64,000 nt of DNA from Nocardioides daeguensis (GTDB lineage Bacteria > Actinomycetota > Actinomycetes > Propionibacteriales > Nocardioidaceae), in the NCBI RefSeq assembly GCF_019192965.1, contig NZ_JAHTKU010000010.1, forward strand, positions 280,057 to 344,056, given 5' to 3'. Positions within the stretch are counted from its first letter, which is position 1. The number at the start of each line of letters is the position of its first letter. Of this stretch, positions 23,751-32,881 are shown piece by piece. The position numbers were made by a program, and so were the translations under genes. The notes beneath the pieces were generated by a model that was given only the letters and a program-made list of their open reading frames with translations, was not told where the DNA came from and ran no database searches.

Positions 23751-25157
23751 AACGCACCCGACCTCAGCCCGCGTCGACGGGCCATGCTCTGGGCGGCGGT
23801 GGTGTCCGGGCTCCTGCTCGCGATGCTCGACCAGACCATCGTCGGCACCGCCCTGCCGCGGATCGTGGCCGACCTCGGCGGACCGTCCTGGTACGTGTGG
23901 GCCTTCACCTGCTACCTCGTCCCGGCCACCGTCCTGCTGCCGGTGGCCACCCGGCTCTCGGACCGGACGGGGCGCCGCGACATGCTGTTGATAGGCATGG
24001 CGCTGTTCCTCGCCGGCTCCGCGGTGTGCGCGGCGGCCGGGTCGATGCCCGTGCTCGTGGCGGGTCGCACCACCCAGGGCGCCGGCGCCGCCGCCCTCGA
24101 GGCGCTCAGCTTCCTCGTCGTCAACGAGCTCTCGCGCGACAGCAAGAAGGGCGCGGGACAGGCGGCGATCTCCGCGGTCATGGCGATCAGCTTCGTCGCC
24201 GGACCCCTCATCGGCGGCCTGCTCACCGACCACATCGGCTGGCGCTGGGCGTTTCTGGTCAACCTGCCCATCGGCCTGGTCGCGATGGGGCTGCTCGTCC
24301 GCGCGCTGCCGGCCTCGTTCGGGCGGACCGAGTCCCGCCGCACCGATGTCGACCTCGCCGGCATCGCCAGCCTCGTCCTCGGCGTCGGGGCCCTGCTGGT
24401 CGCCCTCAACCGGCACCAGCAGCTCGGTGACTGGCTGCTGCCGTCGACCGGCGGCGCCCTTGTGCTGGGAGTCCTGGGCATCGCGTTGTTCGTGCGGGTG
24501 GAGGCCACGGCGGCTGCGCCGATCGTGCCGCTGCGCCTGCTCACGGACCCCGCGTCCCGACGGCTCCTGGTCGCGGCCGCCTTCGCGACGACCGGCATCT
24601 ACGCGTGCGTGCTCCTCGTCCCGCGGTGGTACCAGGTCGACGGCGGCATCGACGCGACCGGAGCCGGCATCCGGGTCTACCCGCTCCTGCTCGCCCTCCT
24701 GGTGGGAGTCAACGTCGGTGCCGTGCTCGTCGGCAGCGGTGCGCTGCGGGTGCCGCTCGTCGTCGCCAGCGCGGTGACGGGGGCCGGCGCACTGGGCTTC
24801 CTCGCCCTGGGTACGTCGAGCTCGGGCGCGCTGCCGCTGGTCGCGATGGCGGTGCTGGGGCTCGGCATGGGGCCACAGCTGTCCGGCCTCCAGATCGCCC
24901 TGTCGCGGACCGTCGCTCCGCGCGACCTCGCCGCGGCGATGGGGACGCTGCTGCTGGGCCGGCAGGTCGTCGGCGCCGTCGCGCTGGCGGCGGCCGATGC
25001 GCTCTACCGCAGCCGCGCGGCGAGCGACGGAGCTGCCTCGGGGACCGGCTGGGCGATCGCCTGGGTGGCCGGCGCCGGTGCCGTGGTGGCCGGGGTCGCG
25101 CTGCTGGGGGTGCGGCGCCGGCTCCCGGCGCCGATGCCGGCACCCGTCCCGGCCTGA
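23748..25157 (+). CDS. MFS drug exporter, DHA2 (EmrB/QacA-like) family
   Basis: 469 residues with about 14 hydrophobic segments. LLAMLDQTIVGTALPRIVAD in helix 1 is the characteristic DHA2 motif; LSDRTGRRDMLLIGMALFLA is the cytoplasmic motif A, and GRTTQGAGAAALEALSFLVV the next helix. Expected to export hydrophobic drugs using the proton gradient. It is divergent from the PadR regulator, and its start codon lies within the last operator site. A perfect bidirectional hairpin follows the gene. Confidence 0.9.
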   Translation: MNAPDLSPRRRAMLWAAVVSGLLLAMLDQTIVGTALPRIVADLGGPSWYVWAFTCYLVPATVLLPVATRLSDRTGRRDMLLIGMALFLAGSAVCAAAGSMPVLVAGRTTQGAGAAALEALSFLVVNELSRDSKKGAGQAAISAVMAISFVAGPLIGGLLTDHIGWRWAFLVNLPIGLVAMGLLVRALPASFGRTESRRTDVDLAGIASLVLGVGALLVALNRHQQLGDWLLPSTGGALVLGVLGIALFVRVEATAAAPIVPLRLLTDPASRRLLVAAAFATTGIYACVLLVPRWYQVDGGIDATGAGIRVYPLLLALLVGVNVGAVLVGSGALRVPLVVASAVTGAGALGFLALGTSSSGALPLVAMAVLGLGMGPQLSGLQIALSRTVAPRDLAAAMGTLLLGRQVVGAVALAAADALYRSRAASDGAASGTGWAIAWVAGAGAVVAGVALLGVRRRLPAPMPAPVPA

Positions 25158-25164
25158 GGCGTAC

Positions 25165-25199
25165 GACGACCCGGGGACGCCTCGCGTCCCCGGGTCGTC
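25165..25199. terminator. Bidirectional terminator between MFS and TrpB2-like genes
   Basis: GACGACCCGGGGACGC (25165-25180), loop CTC, GCGTCCCCGGGTCGTC (25184-25199): a perfect 16-bp stem between two convergent genes. Confidence 0.8.
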
Positions 25200-25209
25200 C
25201 GGCGTCGGG

Positions 25210-26568
25210 TCAGCCGACCACCGGCACGTTCGCCAGCGCCTCGGCGAGCGCCTCGTCCGACAGCGGGTCGTCCTCGAGGCGGCCGCTGAGGAACGTCTCG
25301 TAGGCGCCGAGCTCGAGCAGGCCGTGCCCGGAGAGCCCGACCACGATGACCGGCGACGTGCCCGCCTCGGCCGCGGCGAGCGCCTCGCGTCGTACCTGGG
25401 CCAGGGCGTGGGACGACTCCGGCGCCGGGACGATGCCCTGGGTGCGGGCGAACTCGACCGCAGCCTCGAAGCACTCGCTCTGGTGCAGCGCGGTCGCGTC
25501 GATCAGACCCTCGTGCACGGCGTGCGAGACCAGGGGCGCCATGCCGTGGTAGCGCAGGCCGCCCGCGTGGATCGTCGACGGGACGAAGTCGTGGCCGAGG
25601 GTGTGCATCTTCATCAGGGGCGTGAGACCGGCCGTGTCGCCGAAGTCGTAGCGGTACTCGCCCCGGGTCAGGGTCGGGCACGAGCTCGGCTCCACCGCGA
25701 GGATCCGCGGGGCCTGGTTGCCGGCGAGCTTCTCGCGCAGGAACGGGAACGCCAGGCCGGCGAAGTTAGAGCCGCCGCCCGCGCAGCCGACGACCAGGTC
25801 GGCGCCGGCCTCGCCGGCCTTGGCCAGCTGGAGCAGCGACTCCTCGCCGATCACCGTCTGGTGCAGCAGCACGTGGTTGAGCACCGAGCCCAGCGCGTAC
25901 TTGGCCTCCGGGTCCTGCGCCGCGACCTCCACCGCCTCGGAGATCGCGATGCCGAGGGAGCCGGGGTGCCCCTCGGGGAACGCCTTGCCCGACTCGGTCA
26001 TCCGGCTCGGCGAGCGGTGCACCTTGCCACCGAAGACCTCGATCAGCGTGCGGCGCTGCGGCTTGGTGTCGTACGACGCCCCGACCTGCCACACCTCGCA
26101 CTCGACGCCGAACAGCGCGCTGGCGTAGGACAGCGCGGTGCCCCACTGGCCGGCACCCGTCTCGGTCGTGAGCCGGGTGATCCCGTTGATCTTGTTGTAG
26201 TAGACCTGCGGCACCGCGGTGTTGACCTTGTGCGAGCCGGCCGGCGAGACGCCCTCGTACTTGTAGTAGATCCGGGCGCTGGTGCCGAGCCTCTGCTCCC
26301 AGCGGCGGGCCCGGTAGAGCGGGCTCGGCCGGTACTGCCGGTAGACCTCGAGCACCGGCTCCGGGATGTCGACGTACCGCTCGGCCGTGACCTCCTGCGC
26401 GATCAGCTCCGGCGGGAACAGCGGCGCGAGGTCGTCGGGGCCGACCGGCTCGTGGGTCGCCGGGTGCAGGGGCGGCGGGGGAGGAGTCGGCAGGTCGGCG
26501 ACGATGTTGTACCAGCGGGTCGGCTGCTCGTCCGGCTCGAGGGTGTACATCACCTGGTCGTCGCTCAT
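25210..26568 (-). CDS. TrpB-like pyridoxal-phosphate enzyme (TrpB2 type)
   Basis: 452 residues, the longer TrpB2 class. GVSPAGSHKVNTAV contains the PLP lysine, TTETGAGQWGTALSYA the glutamate/GAGQ loop, and VVGCAGGGSNFAGL the phosphate-binding glycine loop. The N-terminal ~80 residues include the TrpB2-type extension with a poly-Pro stretch. TrpB2 can condense indole with serine, but without an adjacent trpA it may work alone or salvage indole. ATG 26568 follows GAGAGGA; the divergent chorismate mutase keeps an aromatic-metabolism theme. Confidence 0.88.
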   Translation of the reverse strand: MSDDQVMYTLEPDEQPTRWYNIVADLPTPPPPPLHPATHEPVGPDDLAPLFPPELIAQEVTAERYVDIPEPVLEVYRQYRPSPLYRARRWEQRLGTSARIYYKYEGVSPAGSHKVNTAVPQVYYNKINGITRLTTETGAGQWGTALSYASALFGVECEVWQVGASYDTKPQRRTLIEVFGGKVHRSPSRMTESGKAFPEGHPGSLGIAISEAVEVAAQDPEAKYALGSVLNHVLLHQTVIGEESLLQLAKAGEAGADLVVGCAGGGSNFAGLAFPFLREKLAGNQAPRILAVEPSSCPTLTRGEYRYDFGDTAGLTPLMKMHTLGHDFVPSTIHAGGLRYHGMAPLVSHAVHEGLIDATALHQSECFEAAVEFARTQGIVPAPESSHALAQVRREALAAAEAGTSPVIVVGLSGHGLLELGAYETFLSGRLEDDPLSDEALAEALANVPVVG

Positions 26569-26634
26569 GGGGCGTCCTCTCGGTCTGCGGTTGTCGGTCC
26601 TGACTCGTCCGGATCGTAGGGCAGGATGGAGCAC

Positions 26635-26937
26635 GTGAGTGCTGACGACGCCCGGGCCGAGCTCCACCGACTCCGGTCGAGCATCGACAACCTCGACGCC
26701 GCCCTCGTGCACCTGCTGGCGGAGCGGTTCAAGTGCACCGAGGCGGTCGGCCGCCTCAAGGCGCGCGCCGCGATGCCGCCGGCCGACCCGGCCCGCGAGG
26801 CGGTGCAGATCGCGCGGCTGCGGTCGATGGCGGAGAGCTCGGGGCTCGACCCGCACTTCGCTGAGAAGATCCTCAACGTGATCATCGCGGAGGTCATCCG
26901 CAACCACGAGCAGTTCGCCGAGGAGAACGAGGACTGA
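26635..26937 (+). CDS. Chorismate mutase, AroQ type
   Basis: 100 residues, a monofunctional all-helical AroQ protein that converts chorismate to prephenate. The active-site pattern is visible: ELHRLRSSIDNLDAALVHLL (Arg and Asp of helix 1), ERFKCTEAVGRLKA (Arg/Lys), AREAVQIARLRSMAE (Glu/Arg) and the C-terminal VIIAEVIRNHEQFAE (Glu/Gln). GTG 26635 is preferred over ATG 26626 (three codons longer) because CAGGAT lies 7 nt upstream; both are possible. The gene is followed at once by palindromic element B. Confidence 0.87.
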   Translation: MSADDARAELHRLRSSIDNLDAALVHLLAERFKCTEAVGRLKARAAMPPADPAREAVQIARLRSMAESSGLDPHFAEKILNVIIAEVIRNHEQFAEENED

Positions 26938-26950
26938 CGTCGGTCCGGCG

Positions 26951-27149
26951 CTTGTAACTAAGTGTTACATCGTGAATTTCGGTGCCACAGCACCCGGGTG
27001 GTGGTCATAGCGCCCGGGTGGTTGCGCCGCACGAGGCGACGGTGGGCGGCGAGGCCGCCTGCGTCGCGGGAGTGCCCGTCTGCCCGGGCGTTGTTGCTGC
27101 CACCGGGTGCTGTGGCACCCGATTTGTGCACGTAACACTTAGTTACAAG
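26951..27149. repeat. ~200-bp palindromic element, copy B
   Basis: 199 bp bounded by a perfect 18-bp terminal inverted repeat (CTTGTAACTAAGTGTTAC / GTAACACTTAGTTACAAG). The left arm holds CCCGGGTGG twice at a 20-bp spacing, and the right arm holds the inverted equivalents (GCCCGGGCG and CACCGGGTG). It begins 14 bp after the chorismate mutase stop. No coding frame of note. Confidence 0.85.
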
Positions 27150-27195
27150 CGGCCTCGCGCGCGCTGAGGTCGGCCAGGAGCAGCCAGGCCATCGC

Positions 27196-27411
27196 CTACG
27201 GAGGGGGCGCGACGTCGTCGGCGCCCGCGACCGTGAGCAGGGGAACCCCCACGGCGGCCAGCCGGTCGCGGACGTCGCGGAGGTCGAAGCCGGCGAGCGC
27301 CTCGCACACTCGGGCGTAGCCCTCGGGGTCGAGCGCGGCCAGGTCGTCGGCGGCTGCGGCCCGGCGCGGGTCCGTGCCGGCGGACTGGGGAGGCGTGCCG
27401 TCGGCCCTGCG
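27196..27411 (-). pseudogene. C-terminal remnant of an alpha/beta-hydrolase (enol-lactonase-like)
   Basis: About 70 codons in one open minus-strand frame, without a start, end at TAG 27196-27198. They read DPEGYARVCEALAGFDLRD and then VRDRLAAVGVPLLTVAGADD, followed by VAPPP. This matches the cap-to-core transition and the late acidic-residue segment of 3-oxoadipate enol-lactonase-type hydrolases. The fragment starts right after the stop codon of the neighbouring membrane-protein gene, and the N-terminal two thirds are missing. It is a decayed gene, not a functional enzyme. Confidence 0.6.
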
Positions 27412-27753
27412 TCAGGGAATGGTGAGCCAGATGCCGGCCGCGGTGGTCAGCGGGGCGACGAACAGCCACCAGGTGAGAACCGGGCGGTGGTGGATCGCGC
27501 GTGCGCCGACCACCGCGATCGCCATGAACGCGCCCGCGATGACGTTGAGCCCGACCCGGGCGGCGGTGGCCGACGAGTCGATCTCCAGGGCGGCCACCAC
27601 CATGCCCGCCGCCATGTGGGCGGCGGTGAAGACGGCCAGGGTGGACATGACGTAGCGCTGGACCTGGGTCAGCGATCGGTCGTTGACCGGCCGGACCGGG
27701 TTCGCCGGGTCCATCAGGTGGCGGCGTCGGCGGGGGGCGGTGTCGATGCTCAT
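27412..27753 (-). CDS. Small integral membrane protein next to OhrR-like regulator
   Basis: 113 residues. After a basic N-terminus (TAPRRRRHL) come three hydrophobic segments: VMSTLAVFTAAHMAAGMVVA, VGLNVIAGAFMAIAVVGARA and VLTWWLFVAPLTTAAGIWLT. ATG 27753 has GGAG upstream; a longer frame would overlap the operator. The family is not recognised. It is divergent from the OhrR-like gene with the operator between them, so it is probably part of that regulon. Confidence 0.68.
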   Translation of the reverse strand: MSIDTAPRRRRHLMDPANPVRPVNDRSLTQVQRYVMSTLAVFTAAHMAAGMVVAALEIDSSATAARVGLNVIAGAFMAIAVVGARAIHHRPVLTWWLFVAPLTTAAGIWLTIP

Positions 27754-27781
27754 CGGGCAGCTCCGATTCGATTGGTGGCCT

Positions 27782-27803
27782 AATAGTTTGTACAACAACT
27801 ATT
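27782..27803. promoter_or_regulatory. OhrR-type operator in the divergent promoter
   Basis: AATAGTT (27782-27788) and AACTATT (27797-27803) are perfect inverted arms around TGTACAAC; TTGTACAA within is itself palindromic. AT-rich TACAA/TTGTA dyads are typical of OhrR boxes. It lies 15 bp before the ohrR start codon. Confidence 0.7.
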
Positions 27804-27817
27804 GCTACACTAACAAC

Positions 27818-28270
27818 ATGAGCACCCGCGTTGATTCCCCCGTCGTCGAGAATCCGCTGGCGCTCGACCAGCAGGTCTGCTTCGCCCTCGCGATCGCCTC
27901 ACGCAGTGTGGTCGCGCTCTACCGGCCGCTGCTCGAGCCGCTGGGGCTGACCCATCCGCAGTACCTGGTGATGCTGGCCCTGTGGGAGAGCGAGCCGTTG
28001 CGCGTCTCCGAGCTCGCCAAGCTCCTCGAGCTCGACCCGGGCACGCTCTCGCCGTTGCTCAAGCGGCTCGAGGCGGCCGGCTACCTGCGGCGCGAGCGCG
28101 ACCCGCGCGACGAGCGCGCGCTCGCCGTGGTCCTGACCGAGCAAGGCCGCGCGCTGCGCGAGCAGGCCGAGGCGATCCCCCCGGCCATCGTCGAGCGGCT
28201 CGGGATGCCGATCGAGGAGCTGCTCGAGCTGCACCGACGTCTCACTGCGGTGATCGCCGCCAGCCGCTGA
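27818..28270 (+). CDS. ohrR: OhrR-like MarR family organic-hydroperoxide-sensing repressor
   Basis: 150 residues. The region ALDQQVCFALAIASRSVVAL has the OhrR signature with the peroxide-sensing cysteine at position 21 (LCFALY in classical OhrR). LTHPQYLVMLALWE, LRVSELAKLLELDPGTLSPL and KRLEAAGYLRRERDPRDERA form the winged helix. Start ATG 27818 lies six bases after TACACT, a leaderless arrangement. The usual partner, ohr (organic hydroperoxide reductase), is absent; instead a three-helix membrane protein is divergent. Decayed gene remnants lie on both sides. Confidence 0.85.
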   Translation: MSTRVDSPVVENPLALDQQVCFALAIASRSVVALYRPLLEPLGLTHPQYLVMLALWESEPLRVSELAKLLELDPGTLSPLLKRLEAAGYLRRERDPRDERALAVVLTEQGRALREQAEAIPPAIVERLGMPIEELLELHRRLTAVIAASR

Positions 28271-28455
28271 CCAGGTCGCGCAGCACGCTCAGCGCGCCGT
28301 GTGGGTGCGGCTCGGTGCGCTCGGCCCGCTGGGCCACGGCGAGCTCGCCCGCACCGGGCCCCGGGTACGACGGCCACGCCGAGCCCGCCGGCCACGAGGG
28401 TCACCAGCGTGGAGGTCTCGCCGACCTCGTGCCGGATGTGCCGCCCCGACTGGGC
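28242..28455 (-). pseudogene. C-terminal remnant of a LysR-type regulator
   Basis: On the minus strand, RHIRHEVGETSTLVTLVAGG then LGVAVVPG reads as the end of a LysR substrate-binding domain. A one-base shift at about 28360 continues as GELAVAQRAERTEPHPHG and LSVLRDLVSG, typical of the final helix, stopping at TGA 28242-28244 inside ohrR. About ten residues between the two parts are missing and there is no N-terminal HTH. The rest of 28456-28618 shows nothing coding. Confidence 0.6.
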
Positions 28456-28618
28456 GGAGGCCTGAACCGTCTCACCTGTCCCGCCCGTCACCGGCGGGTT
28501 CGTCCGCCCTCCACAGCCCCCGTGCCGTGGCCCGTTCTCCACAGCCTCGCCGGCGAGACGCGTCGCCCTGTCGACCCCTCCCGCCAGCGTCGTGCTTCCA
28601 CGACGAACGGAGGCGCCC

Positions 28619-29833
28619 ATGACGGGAGATCGGTACGACGCGCGCGGGGCGCGTGAGGTCCTGCAACGGTTGCTGTGGCGGCCGACCGGGAGCCGGCAGG
28701 TCCCGAGCGCGGACGCGGAGCGGCTCACGGCCTACTCGGTGGCGATCGTCGACCCGATGGTGGAGCGTGTCCTGCTCCAGGGCGTCGCCGCGGCGTACGG
28801 GCTGGGCTGGCAGCCGGCCGAGGTGGTCCATGCGGTGAGCCGCCGGCTCGGGCGTGCCGGCGGGAGGCTGGTCGACCTGGCGGTCGTCGCCGACCACGAC
28901 CGCCGCTCCGGCGCCGTCGACCCGCGCTGGCAGGGTCAGGTGGATCGGCTCGCCTCCTGCTCGGAGTCGACCCGGCTCGATTGGCTGCGCCAGTGGCGAC
29001 GTCGCGAGAGCGTCGCGCGGCCCCGGTGCTACGACACCGCGGCCGACGTGTGGCGGGTGCTGGCGCGTGTGCCCCGGATACCGGTCCTCGTCCCTCCGCC
29101 GGGGGCCGACCCGTCCGTCGTGGAGGTCGTCTCGCCCAGCGGGTCCACGGCGGCCGACCCGGTCCTCGACCGGATCCGCAAGCTGCTCGCCAAGGCGGAG
29201 TCGACGACGTTCGAGGCCGAGGCGGAGGCGTTGACGGCGAAGGCGCAGCAGCTGATGTCGCGCCAGGCGGTCGACCGGGCCCGGCTCGTCGACCCCGCGG
29301 CCGACGGCGGCCCGGGGATGGTCCGGATCCTCCTCGAGCCCCCGTACGCAGCGGCCAAGGGCGTGCTCCTCGTGGCGGTGGCGGAGGCCAACCGCTGCCG
29401 TGCCGTCGAGCTCGGCGGACTCGACCTCGCGGCGGTCGTGGGGCATGCCGAGGACCTCGCCACCGTGGAGGTCCTCTTCACCTCCCTGCTCGTGCAGGCG
29501 GGCAACGCCCTCGCCTCCGCCGCCCACGGCGCCGGCTCCGGCGCCCGGCCCCGGTCCACCGCCTTCCGGCAGTCCTTCCACCTCGGCTTCGCGGCCCGGA
29601 TCCGCGAGCGACTCGCGGCGGTCGAGGCCGCGGTCCTGGCCGACCCGGGCTCCAGCGCGTCGCTCCCGGTGCTTCGCTCCCGCGCCGTCGCGGTCGAGGA
29701 GGAGGTCGACCGGATCTTCGCGGGTCGCCTGCGCGAGCGCCACGTCGGGGGCCGGTACGACGCCTGGGGTGCCGCCGAGGGCCGCTCGGCCGCCGACCGG
29801 GCCCGGTTGCGCGCTGGCGAGCTCTCGGCGTGA
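28619..29833 (+). CDS. DUF2786 domain protein
   Basis: 404 residues. The central part has the DUF2786 signature: VLDRIRKLLAKAESTTFEAE and AEALTAKAQQLMSRQAVDRA (about 180-220). The C-terminal ~180 residues (ILLEPPYAAAKGVLLVAVAE, RQSFHLGFAARIRERLAAVE) match the usual DUF7168-like partner region. The N-terminal ~170 residues are Arg-rich and less conserved. Function unknown. ATG 28619 has GGAGG 6 nt upstream. A Uma2 nuclease-like gene follows after 9 bp, so the two may be cotranscribed. Confidence 0.78.
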   Translation: MTGDRYDARGAREVLQRLLWRPTGSRQVPSADAERLTAYSVAIVDPMVERVLLQGVAAAYGLGWQPAEVVHAVSRRLGRAGGRLVDLAVVADHDRRSGAVDPRWQGQVDRLASCSESTRLDWLRQWRRRESVARPRCYDTAADVWRVLARVPRIPVLVPPPGADPSVVEVVSPSGSTAADPVLDRIRKLLAKAESTTFEAEAEALTAKAQQLMSRQAVDRARLVDPAADGGPGMVRILLEPPYAAAKGVLLVAVAEANRCRAVELGGLDLAAVVGHAEDLATVEVLFTSLLVQAGNALASAAHGAGSGARPRSTAFRQSFHLGFAARIRERLAAVEAAVLADPGSSASLPVLRSRAVAVEEEVDRIFAGRLRERHVGGRYDAWGAAEGRSAADRARLRAGELSA

Positions 29834-29842
29834 GGAGGCACG

Positions 29843-30391
29843 ATGGAGCACATGACCACCCCGACCCTCGGTCCGGGCCACACCCGCGAGGACCTCGACC
29901 GGATGCCCGACGACGGCAACCGCTACGAGCTGCTCGAGGGTGAGATCGTCATGTCGCCGGCCCCGTCGTTCGATCACCAGCGCTCGTCCGGCAACCTCTA
30001 CTACGCGCTGCGGCTCGCCTGCCCGACGGGACTGGTCGTGCTGGCGGCACCGTTCGACGTGCAGGTGGAGGAGCTGTCGGTGGTCGAGCCCGACCTTCTC
30101 GTCGTCGAGCGCGATCGGCCGGAGCAGCGGGGGCTGACGGGCGCTCCGCTGCTGGTCGTCGAGATCCTCTCGCCGAGCAGCCGCGGCCGCGACCAGGTGC
30201 GCAAGAAGCGCATCTACGAGCGCGCCGGTGTGCCGTCGTACTGGATCCTCGACCCGGATGTCCCCAGCATCACCGCGTGGGAGCTGCGGGACGGACGCTA
30301 CGAGGTGGCAGCGCTGGTCGCGGCGGACGAGGAGTGGGCCGCTTCCGCGCCGTTCGAGGTCACCCTCGTCCCGTCGCGCCTGCTCGACTGA
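29843..30391 (+). CDS. Uma2 family (DUF820) predicted endonuclease-fold protein
   Basis: 182 residues. TREDLDRMPDDGNRYELLEG opens the domain; the PD-(D/E)XK-like core is visible as VVEPDLLVVERD followed by PLLVVEILSPSSRGRDQVRK and KRIYERAGVPSYWILDP. Uma2 proteins share a restriction-endonuclease fold and are common in cyanobacteria and actinobacteria; the biological role is not established. The ATG has GAGGAGG 5 nt upstream, with a second ATG three codons in. Confidence 0.85.
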   Translation: MEHMTTPTLGPGHTREDLDRMPDDGNRYELLEGEIVMSPAPSFDHQRSSGNLYYALRLACPTGLVVLAAPFDVQVEELSVVEPDLLVVERDRPEQRGLTGAPLLVVEILSPSSRGRDQVRKKRIYERAGVPSYWILDPDVPSITAWELRDGRYEVAALVAADEEWAASAPFEVTLVPSRLLD

Positions 30392-30416
30392 GCACTGCGC
30401 TCCGGGGAGTTCCCGG

Positions 30417-30433
30417 GTTCGCCGTCGGCGAAC
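30417..30433 (+). promoter_or_regulatory. ClgR-type operator upstream of lon
   Basis: GTTCGCCGTCGGCGAAC is a 17-bp palindrome that fits the published ClgR box (GTTCGC-N5-GCGAAC). ClgR activates clp and lon protease genes in streptomycetes and corynebacteria. It lies 39 bp before the lon start codon. Confidence 0.75.
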
Positions 30434-30471
30434 GCCGGAACACCGCAAACCCGGAATGCATTGGAAGGTGC

Positions 30472-32808
<2,337 letters not shown>

Positions 32809-32814
32809 TGTTCT

Positions 32815-32877
32815 CCGCACCCCATGCGTCTTGGTCCCGGTCCGACCGGTTTCACGACCAAAACGCATGGGGTGCGG
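32815..32877. repeat. Dispersed hairpin repeat, copy 2 (CCCCATGCG family)
   Basis: Arms 32815-32836 and 32856-32877 (22 bp, one mismatch, 19-nt loop) carry CCCCATGCG, two bases, TTGGTC, as in copy 1 at 1040-1098. It lies between the convergent lon and helicase genes and is well placed to be a bidirectional terminator. Confidence 0.85.
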
Positions 32878-32881
32878 TCGT

